From Rhizobium rosettiformans (lineage in GTDB: Bacteria; Pseudomonadota; Alphaproteobacteria; Rhizobiales; Rhizobiaceae): DNA of 64,000 nucleotides. A program made the position numbers and the translations under genes. Location of the stretch: contig NZ_CP032405.1 in NCBI RefSeq assembly GCF_016806065.1, positions 496,001-560,000 of the forward strand. Reading direction: 5' to 3'. Shown here piece by piece: positions 50,126-64,000 of the stretch (positions are counted from its first letter, which is position 1; every line of letters starts with the position of its first letter). The notes under the pieces are model-generated. The model saw only the letters and a list, made by a program, of their open reading frames with translations, did no database searches and was not told the DNA's origin.

Positions 50126-51235
50126 TCACCAGACTGGCTGCAGGCGGGACGTCGCCGGAATGGCATTCGACTTGGTCGGGATCGCATACATCCTGATAAA
50201 ATTGACCGCTGCAGCCGCCGACCAGAAACCCTTGGCGATCTTGCCCGAGGGGCCACCCTTTGCATCAGCCGCCATGACCTTGCGGTTGATCCGCTCCATG
50301 CGGCGGAAGCCTTCATGCAGGGCCGGATTGTCGAGATCGAGCACCAGTGGGAAGCACTGGCGCGAGATTTCGCTCGTCAGCCGGAAGACCTTCATGTCGT
50401 AATCGTCGATATCGACGCCGAGCCCCTTGTGGAAGGCCGGCCGCATGTGATCGCGCACATACATGGTGGCAAAGACGGCAAGCAGGAAGAACTTGATCCA
50501 ATACTTGTTCACGCCCTCCATCAACCGCTTGTCGGAGCGGATGATCAGCGAGAAGGCCTCGCCATGCGAGAACTCGTCGTTGCACCATTCACGGAACCAC
50601 TTGAAGATGGGATGGAACCGCTTGTCCGGATGTTTTTCCAAATGGCGGAAGATCGTGATGTAGCGGGCATAGCCGATCTTCTCGGACAGATAGGTCGCGT
50701 AGTAGATGAACTTTGGCTTGAAGAAGGTGTATTTCTTCGCCTTGGCCAGAAAGCCCATGTTCACGCCGATACCGAATTCCTTCAGCGCATCATTGATGAA
50801 GCCGGCATGACGGGACTCGTCACGGCTCATGTAGCCGAAGAGCTCGCAGATTTCCTGGTTCTTTCCGCGTCGCTTCATCTCCTTGTAGAGGACGCAGCCG
50901 GAAAACTCCGAGGTGAGCGACGAGACGAGGAAGTCGATGAACTCCTCGCGCAGATCGTCCGGCAGGGCGTCGATGTCGATATCGTCCCACTGCTCGTTGC
51001 GCTTGAAGTGTCCGCGGTTCGGATCGCTCTTCATCTGCGCGATAAGCATGTCCCATTCGGCACGCACCGGCTCGACATTGATCTTGTCCATCTCTTCGAA
51101 ATCGGTGGTGTAGAAGCGCGGTGTCAGCATCGTCGAGACGAGCGCGCTGCGGGTCGTGTCGCTGACACCGGCCATGCGTTCCTCGACGGTCGGTTCGTGA
51201 TCGGCAAGATCAACAGGCGAAACATGATTGTTCAT
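50126..51235 (-). CDS. acsF: Mg-protoporphyrin IX monomethyl ester oxidative cyclase (aerobic)
   Basis: A 369-residue diiron oxygenase-like protein. Recognised are TPRFYTTDFEEMDKINVEPV, EEFIDFLVSSLTSEFSGCVL, the diiron-ligand segments with DESRHAGFIND and HGEAFSLIIRSD. AcsF closes the isocyclic ring E with molecular oxygen, so pigment synthesis here can proceed in air; the anaerobic cyclase bchE is not in the window. The start at 51235 follows GGAGAGG. The next upstream gene overlaps it by 4 bases. Confidence 0.95.
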   Translation of the reverse strand: MNNHVSPVDLADHEPTVEERMAGVSDTTRSALVSTMLTPRFYTTDFEEMDKINVEPVRAEWDMLIAQMKSDPNRGHFKRNEQWDDIDIDALPDDLREEFIDFLVSSLTSEFSGCVLYKEMKRRGKNQEICELFGYMSRDESRHAGFINDALKEFGIGVNMGFLAKAKKYTFFKPKFIYYATYLSEKIGYARYITIFRHLEKHPDKRFHPIFKWFREWCNDEFSHGEAFSLIIRSDKRLMEGVNKYWIKFFLLAVFATMYVRDHMRPAFHKGLGVDIDDYDMKVFRLTSEISRQCFPLVLDLDNPALHEGFRRMERINRKVMAADAKGGPSGKIAKGFWSAAAAVNFIRMYAIPTKSNAIPATSRLQPVW

Positions 51236-51537
51236 GACAGTGCCCTCTCCGTGAAGCTGAATTCGCACAATTCCATCATGTCGAGATCGCCGGTGGCGCG
51301 GGTCCAGGCCCGCTCCAGGAAACCCGCCCGGGTGATGGTGGCCTTCCGGCGAAAATTCTGGCAGGAGCCATAGGGGATCTGGACCGGTGCGCCATGCACC
51401 AAGACCTCGTCACCCGGATGCACCACCACCCCGTTGTCGAACCTCAGATGCGCACCGAGCGCCTCGAAGGTGTTGTTGATCTCGACGGTACAATCGACCG
51501 TCTCCTTCCGTCGCATCAAGGCAAAGACCGGGTTCAT
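51232..51537 (-). CDS. Conserved small protein between puhC and acsF
   Basis: A 101-residue soluble protein (MNPVFALMRRKETVDCTVE, then a beta-rich stretch RFDNGVVVHPGDEVLVHGAP and a polar tail). Frames of about 100 residues occur at this position in other purple bacteria, so it is a real member of the puh/acsF block, but its function is not known to me. GGAGGAGAAAA precedes the ATG. It overlaps puhC upstream and acsF downstream by 4 bases each. Confidence 0.82.
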   Translation of the reverse strand: MNPVFALMRRKETVDCTVEINNTFEALGAHLRFDNGVVVHPGDEVLVHGAPVQIPYGSCQNFRRKATITRAGFLERAWTRATGDLDMMELCEFSFTERALS

Positions 51538-52028
51538 TGGTTTTCTCCTCCCTGTGAGCCCAGAAGGGCTTCGAATGCGGCCACGTTGTCCGGGCCGAAT
51601 GCATCGAGATAGATCCGCTCGCCTGTGCCCGTATCGGACAGGCTCAGTCCACCGGCATCCCATTTGATCAGTCGGTAAGGCGTATCGAACGGTACCTTCG
51701 AGACCTGGCGCATGCGCTCGAACGCGCGCAACGAGCCCGGCACAAAGCCACCGGCCTGTGGCGCATAGCTTGCGATCTCCTGATCCGTCGCAGCGTCTCT
51801 CACGACGACGAAGTCTGAAGTGGTGCGGGTGATGATGAGATCGCGGATGGCGATCGGTGCGGCCTGCTGCTGCTTGACGAGCCCGATCCCTGTCGTTGTT
51901 CCGAAAAGGATTGCGCCTGCCGTGAAAGCCAGCAGACCGACAAGACCAAGAAACACGCCGCGAGGCACACGATTGGGCGTCTTGCCCTTGCGGTCTGCCC
52001 AGTAACCGAGATGCGAGGCCGATCCCAT
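51534..52028 (-). CDS. puhC: PuhC, photosynthetic complex assembly protein
   Basis: A 164-residue protein with one membrane helix (about residues 26-48, GVFLGLVGLLAFTAGAILFG) and a periplasmic domain. The signature stretch IRDLIITRTTSDFVVVRDA and the C-terminal LSDTGTGERIYLDAFGPDN are typical. PuhC assists organisation of LH1 and the reaction centre. The start at 52028 has TAGGAG at 11 bases. Lies after puhB in the usual order. Confidence 0.9.
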   Translation of the reverse strand: MGSASHLGYWADRKGKTPNRVPRGVFLGLVGLLAFTAGAILFGTTTGIGLVKQQQAAPIAIRDLIITRTTSDFVVVRDAATDQEIASYAPQAGGFVPGSLRAFERMRQVSKVPFDTPYRLIKWDAGGLSLSDTGTGERIYLDAFGPDNVAAFEALLGSQGGENQ

Positions 52029-52038
52029 CACACGGCTC

Positions 52039-52713
52039 CTATTCGGCGGCAACGACGGAAGGCGGCATGGCGCTTCCGGCAGTCTCTTGGATGATGATCC
52101 GCGGCTGTTCGGCCCGCGCGCCACGATACTGGCCGATCGCGGCCGACAGCACATTCGCCACCTTGTCCGCGTCGGGCAGGCAGATCAGGCTCGGCTCCGG
52201 CCTCGAGAACCGGAAGCCCCGCACATGCGGCCACTGGATGAGCCAGGAGAGACGCTGCTCTGGCAGCAGGGCAATGGCGATCATGCCCGCCTTTTCGCCG
52301 AGCCGTGCGAGAGCCACACCATCCACCTGCCGATACGGCAGGTTCAGCGTCATCGAAATTGCCACACCGAAGCGAATGACGATGCGCTCCGTGGTGATCG
52401 TGTAGAGGGTCGTCTTTTCAACGGCCCAGGCGAAGAGTTCGATCATGCCGATCAGCACCCCGGCCAGGGCGGTCAGGACAGCCACCGAAAAGACGATACC
52501 GCCAACAGGTTGAGCATCGTTCAAGCCGGCAAGCACGGCCCAGCTGGCGAGGATCAGGAAATAGCCGACGATCCAGCGAACTTTCAAAAGGTGCCGGGCG
52601 ACAAGGGCGGACGATGGCCGCCCCTGCCAGAGGATGACTTCACCTGCCGGAGGCACGCCTGGAAGGCCCGGCAGCGGCTCGATCTCATGTTCTCGAGTGA
52701 CGAACTGTTTCAC
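52039..52713 (-). CDS. puhB: PuhB, reaction-centre assembly protein
   Basis: A 224-residue protein with two to three membrane helices and a bacterial PH-like domain. Recognised are EIEPLPGLPGVPPAGEVILW near the N-terminus and TLYTITTERIVIRFGVAISM with LNLPYRQVD in the PH-like part. In Rhodobacter PuhB promotes reaction-centre assembly. It starts with GTG at 52713 after a GTCAGGAG site and overlaps the puhA stop. Confidence 0.92.
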   Translation of the reverse strand: MKQFVTREHEIEPLPGLPGVPPAGEVILWQGRPSSALVARHLLKVRWIVGYFLILASWAVLAGLNDAQPVGGIVFSVAVLTALAGVLIGMIELFAWAVEKTTLYTITTERIVIRFGVAISMTLNLPYRQVDGVALARLGEKAGMIAIALLPEQRLSWLIQWPHVRGFRFSRPEPSLICLPDADKVANVLSAAIGQYRGARAEQPRIIIQETAGSAMPPSVVAAE

Positions 52714-53489
52714 AGCAGTGGCTCCTGACGAAAGCGATCCGCATAGAGGAGACCGGCACCGAAATAGGCGGCGATCTTGTCCTCCTCGAGCAGGGTCACG
52801 AGTTCGGGGCGGGCGGTGGCCGGCACATCGACGAATTGCGCGGCTGTTACCGCATGCACATAGAGATACCGGACATTGCCACGACCGGTCTGGAAGACGA
52901 CGAAGTTGTTCGGCAAAAGCACGGTGCGTCCGCCATCGGCGAGTTCCACCTCATAGTAGCGAATCAGATGCTCGGCCCGGTCGACCCAGATATCCTTGAC
53001 GGTGCCGGCAATCTGCTTGTCGCAACCGAGGACGGCGAGACCTCGCGGATCGGCAGCGCCTTCGGCAAGCCCGAAGCCTTCGGCGACACGGAGTGGCACG
53101 ATGCGGGCATCGCCATGAGCCGTCACGTCAGGCCTGTCGGAACGTTCGGCCCAGGAGCCGGGGCCGATGCCCGCGAGCAGCGGATTACCAACCGGCTCGC
53201 TCGGATAGCCCGGCGCCGGCGCGATGCGGCGGCTCGAGAACGTCCGCTCGTCACGCTTGAAGTCAGGCGCATGTCGGACGCCCTGGCCATGCGGCAGGAT
53301 GAAGGTCTTCTTCGGCGGCACGAACAGCCAGGGGCTCTTGTTGTAGCGGCCCGTCACATCTTCTTCGAGCGGATAGCCCTCACGACGATCTTCCTGGCGC
53401 AGATACCAGATCAGCCCCGCGAAGAAGAGCCAGAACGCATAGAGCACCACTTGTGCGACATCGATATTCCCAACCAGCGACCCGGTCAT
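52710..53489 (-). CDS. puhA: Photosynthetic reaction centre H subunit
   Basis: A 259-residue protein with one membrane helix (VVLYAFWLFFAGLIWYL, about residues 13-30) and a large cytoplasmic PRC-barrel domain. REDRREGYPLEED-type sequence follows the helix (here RQEDRREGYPLEED), then PPKKTFILPHG. The PRC barrel includes AGTVKDIWVDRAEHLIRYYE. It caps PufLM on the cytoplasmic side and controls proton supply to the secondary quinone. The start at 53489 (MTGSLVGNIDVAQ) has GGGAGGG upstream. Confidence 0.96.
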   Translation of the reverse strand: MTGSLVGNIDVAQVVLYAFWLFFAGLIWYLRQEDRREGYPLEEDVTGRYNKSPWLFVPPKKTFILPHGQGVRHAPDFKRDERTFSSRRIAPAPGYPSEPVGNPLLAGIGPGSWAERSDRPDVTAHGDARIVPLRVAEGFGLAEGAADPRGLAVLGCDKQIAGTVKDIWVDRAEHLIRYYEVELADGGRTVLLPNNFVVFQTGRGNVRYLYVHAVTAAQFVDVPATARPELVTLLEEDKIAAYFGAGLLYADRFRQEPLL

Positions 53490-53526
53490 ATCCAGACCCT
53501 CCCGTGTAAAGCGCATCTGCCGGCGG

Positions 53527-54966
53527 TCAGCCGGGCAGCTCCGCCAATCCAAAACGCATGTCTTGCAGATAGTCCCTCTGATAGCGCCGGCCGGTCAGCG
53601 GACCGAGAACCGCCAGGCACAGGAAGAGGAGAATGATTTCAAAGCTATAGACGACCAGATAGCCAGCAGCCGGCGTCATCATGACGTCACCCAGCGAGCC
53701 ATTGAGCGCCAGTGCATTGATCGTGTTCTTGATCACGCCGCCGGCCAGCATGGCCGCACCGATGGCGGTCGCCTGCACGGCACCCCAGGCGCCCACGACG
53801 AGGCCACTGTCCGAGCGCTCGGCGATACCCATGGCGGCGAGCATCGTGCCGACGGCAAACAGTCCGCCGCCGAGACCGATGCCAAAGGCACCAAGATGGA
53901 AGAGCGGGTTGACGCCAAGCGGCGAGGCGAAGATGACGGCCGAGAAGGCACCGAGACCGATCAGCAAGCCCCGCGCCGCGACACGGTACATCTGGGCGCC
54001 ATTCTGCAGGCTGCGGGCCGCCCAGGCAAAGCCGACCATGGTGCCGAGGGCCCAGATTCCCGTCAGCCTTGTCGTCTCACCGACGGATAGACCCAGGATC
54101 TCCCCGCCATAGGGCTCAAGCAGGATGTCCTGCATCGAGAAGGCTGCAGATCCGATGGCGACGGCCAGAAGAAGCCGCATCACGCCGGGCGCGCTGCGAT
54201 AGTCGTCGAGCGCATCGAAAAAGCTTGCGAGATCGCGATCGACGGCCGTGCGGCGCACATCGCGCGCTTCCTGCTTCCAGATGGCGATGACATTGATGAC
54301 GATGGTCAGAAGCGCCGTTCCCTGGATGACCTGGATCAAGAGCTTCGGTGAGAAGTCGACCAGGAAAAAGCTGTAGAAGCTCGATGCCCCGATCATGCCG
54401 ATAAGCAGCATGAAGTAGAGAAGTGCGACGACCCGCGGGCGCTTTTCTTCAGGAACGAGATCGCTGGCCAGCGCCAGGCCTGCAGTCTGCGACATGTGCA
54501 TGCCGAAGCCGGTCAAGATGAAGGCGAGGCTCGCACCTGCAGCACCGGCCCATTCGGGGCCAAGCGTCTGCGACTGGAGCAGAAGCAGCGCGAACGGCAT
54601 GATCGCGAGCCCGCCGAATTGCAGCAGGCTGCCGAGCCAGACATACGGCACCCGCCGCCAGCCGAGCACGGACTTGTAGGTGTCCGAGCGGAAACCGAAG
54701 AGGAGCCTGAGTGGAGCGGCAAGAACCGGAATGGCGACCACCGCCGAGACGAGCGCAACGGAAACGCCGAGTTCGACAATCAGCACGCGGTTCAGTGTCC
54801 CGGTCAAAAGGACGAGCACGCAACCGGCAGAGATCTGGAAGAGCGACAGGCGCAACAACCTCGACAACGGCATCTCCGCCGACGCCGCATCCGCAAACGG
54901 CATGAAGCGCGTTCCGAGCTTCTGCCAGAACGAGATCATTTTGCGGTTGGCGGCAGCGATCGTCAT
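53527..54966 (-). CDS. lhaA: LhaA, LH1 assembly protein (PucC/BCD family)
   Basis: A 479-residue major-facilitator-like membrane protein with about twelve helices. Family blocks are LSLFQISAGCVLVLLTGTLN, RVPYVWLGSLLQFGGLAIMP and GFGMHMSQTAGLALASDLVP. LhaA assists LH1 assembly, probably by delivering pigment or antenna polypeptides; members at this position between bchM and puhA are LhaA rather than PucC. The start at 54966 has GGAGG at 9 bases. It overlaps the bchM stop by 4 bases. Confidence 0.92.
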   Translation of the reverse strand: MTIAAANRKMISFWQKLGTRFMPFADAASAEMPLSRLLRLSLFQISAGCVLVLLTGTLNRVLIVELGVSVALVSAVVAIPVLAAPLRLLFGFRSDTYKSVLGWRRVPYVWLGSLLQFGGLAIMPFALLLLQSQTLGPEWAGAAGASLAFILTGFGMHMSQTAGLALASDLVPEEKRPRVVALLYFMLLIGMIGASSFYSFFLVDFSPKLLIQVIQGTALLTIVINVIAIWKQEARDVRRTAVDRDLASFFDALDDYRSAPGVMRLLLAVAIGSAAFSMQDILLEPYGGEILGLSVGETTRLTGIWALGTMVGFAWAARSLQNGAQMYRVAARGLLIGLGAFSAVIFASPLGVNPLFHLGAFGIGLGGGLFAVGTMLAAMGIAERSDSGLVVGAWGAVQATAIGAAMLAGGVIKNTINALALNGSLGDVMMTPAAGYLVVYSFEIILLFLCLAVLGPLTGRRYQRDYLQDMRFGLAELPG

Positions 54967-55679
54967 GACCGGATCACCTCCATGGCCTGCGAGGTGTAGA
55001 AGCCGACGGCAACCTTGTGGCTGCGACCAGCCTGCCAATGGGCAAACTCCGGATGGTTGACCATCTGCGCGACAAGCCGCACCGGATCGACCGGGTAGAT
55101 CGCCGGCGCACGATTGCCACGAGGGAAAACCTTGCCGGCAGCGAGCATCGCCCGCAGCAGGCGGGATCCAGGCGCCAGGGTGAAGATCATCTGGCGCGAG
55201 GTGCGCCCGGCCAAAGTGTGAAGCACCCGAACGGCGTCCGCAGGGCGGTAATGGATCAGCACATCCATCGCGACCACGGCATCGAAACGGCCATGACGCG
55301 GGTCGAGCATGTCGCCGCTGTGGAAGGTGACCGAGCCCTTGAAGCGTCCCTGCGATGCTTCGATTTCATGCGCCCGCTGGCGGGCGTGGGCGATCATCTG
55401 CGCCGAGAGATCGATGCCGACGACTTCTGCACCACGTGCGATCAGTTCGAACGAGAGAACGCCCGAGCCACAGCCTGCATCGAGGATGCGCCAGCCGGTG
55501 AGGTCCTGCGGCAGCCACGAAGCAAGCGTGCCACGCATCTCTTCGCGCCCCTTGCGGACCGTCGCGCGAATGCCGCTCACCGGCTGGTCGCCGGTCAGCC
55601 GCTTCCAGGCATCGAGCGCGGTGCGGTCGAAGTAGTGTTCGATCTCGCCGGTGCGTCTGATGTAATCGGCCTGGCTCAT
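54963..55679 (-). CDS. bchM: Mg-protoporphyrin IX O-methyltransferase
   Basis: A 238-residue SAM-dependent methyltransferase. The SAM motif is ILDAGCGSGVLSFEL near residue 65-79, and HSGDMLDPRHGRFDAVVAMD follows. The N-terminus YFDRTALDAWKRLTGD is characteristic of BchM. It methylates the ring C propionate before AcsF closes ring E. It lies 7 bases after bchL and overlaps lhaA. Confidence 0.95.
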   Translation of the reverse strand: MSQADYIRRTGEIEHYFDRTALDAWKRLTGDQPVSGIRATVRKGREEMRGTLASWLPQDLTGWRILDAGCGSGVLSFELIARGAEVVGIDLSAQMIAHARQRAHEIEASQGRFKGSVTFHSGDMLDPRHGRFDAVVAMDVLIHYRPADAVRVLHTLAGRTSRQMIFTLAPGSRLLRAMLAAGKVFPRGNRAPAIYPVDPVRLVAQMVNHPEFAHWQAGRSHKVAVGFYTSQAMEVIRS

Positions 55680-55686
55680 GGCAACC

Positions 55687-63763
<8,077 letters not shown>

Positions 63764-63830
63764 CCCTTCTCCCATCCCCTCCCAAGGGAAATCGGGATTG
63801 ACTGAAGACTACGCCCGCCACGATGAAAGT

Positions 63831-63864
63831 GTCAACTTAGATTGACGTATATTTTGATTTACAG
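63831..63864. promoter_or_regulatory. PpsR/CrtJ-type operators upstream of bchF
   Basis: TGTCAACTTAGATTGACG (63831-63848) and CGTATATTTTGATTTACA (63847-63864) are two near-perfect TGT-N12-ACA palindromes that abut, sharing two bases. On the minus strand the first contains a TTGACA usable as the -35 of bchF, 65-70 bases before its start codon. They probably put the whole bchF-idi unit, and perhaps a divergent gene to the right, under PpsR. Confidence 0.7.
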
Positions 63865-63970
63865 AAATGAAAACTGGGTACATGTTACTCGTGCTCGTCT
63901 GACGGGATGCCTGCCGTCCACGCCTGACGCCGCATTGAAACGGTTTCGCGGGCGGGGGGCACGGCGCGGG

Positions 63971-64000
63971 ATGATGGACGGATCACTTCAGGGAATGAAT
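63971..64000 (+). CDS. Possible start of a divergent gene (partial)
   Basis: An ATG at 63971 opens a frame that runs ten codons to the right edge (MMDGSLQGMN). A weak purine-rich site (GCGCGGG) lies directly before it. The divergent position next to the PpsR-type sites would suit a photosynthesis regulator or assembly gene, but ten codons give no homology signal. It could equally be non-coding. Confidence 0.2.
   Translation, partial: MMDGSLQGMN

Overview
The window reads as DNA of an alphaproteobacterium, most likely a Rhizobiaceae-type member of the Hyphomicrobiales capable of aerobic anoxygenic phototrophy. It is GC-rich. It carries an almost complete bacteriochlorophyll a / carotenoid / reaction-centre gene cluster with the oxygen-dependent cyclase AcsF and a HemA-type 5-aminolevulinate synthase, next to accessory genes typical of rhizobial replicons. 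The taxonomic assignment is inference from gene content and style, not from a marker gene. No tRNA, rRNA, CRISPR array or insertion sequence was seen.

Layout. 1-484: the start of a periplasmic sugar-binding protein (minus strand). 847-1572: an orphan ParA-like ATPase. 2215-2859: an orphan response regulator with a strong terminator. 3105-19273: a 12-gene co-directional exopolysaccharide operon built like the Pseudomonas alginate operon, in the order algD-alg8-alg44-algA-algG-algI-algJ-(Sel1 protein)-algX-algF-algK-algL. 19280-21253: a possible small protein, a lone CheW and an unrecognised winged-helix protein. 21377-26692: a sulfide/persulfide-type module (Blh-like phosphatase-fold protein, divergent BigR/SqrR-type ArsR repressor, small DUF2892 membrane protein, RND adaptor and pump).

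26830 to the right edge is the photosynthesis gene cluster in four units: bchI-bchD-bchO-crtI-crtB-small ORF (plus); crtD-crtC (minus, convergent with the first unit); crtE-crtF-bchC-bchX-bchY-bchZ-pufQ-pufB-pufA-pufL-pufM-pufC (plus); and bchF-bchN-bchB-bchH-bchL-bchM-lhaA-puhA-puhB-puhC-orf-acsF-puhE-hemA-idi (minus). The last two converge on a bidirectional-looking terminator at 47245-47275. PpsR/CrtJ-type palindromes (TGT-N12-ACA) lie at the promoters of bchI, crtD/crtE, bchC and bchF.

How the genes work together. HemA feeds tetrapyrrole synthesis; BchIDH, BchM, AcsF, BchLNB, BchF, BchXYZ and BchC carry protoporphyrin IX to bacteriochlorophyllide a. bchG and bchP, which complete the pigment, are not in the window. 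Idi, CrtE, CrtB, CrtI, CrtC, CrtD and CrtF make spirilloxanthin-type carotenoids (crtA is absent). PufLM, PuhA and PufC form the reaction centre with a tetrahaem donor; PufBA form LH1; LhaA and PuhB/C/E assist assembly. No LH2 genes were seen.

Most unusual points: (1) the alginate-like operon keeps its polymerase and O-acetylation catalytic residues but has lost, by eye, the signature residues of the PilZ domain of Alg44, the phosphomannose isomerase half of AlgA, the AlgG epimerase and the AlgL lyase, and has no algE porin; (2) a SqrR-like repressor with apparently leaderless start and repeated operator-like sites sits just upstream of the photosynthesis cluster; (3) the crtD 3' end and crtC 5' end appear to be coding in two frames; (4) tandem PpsR palindromes 8 bp apart cover the bchC promoter.
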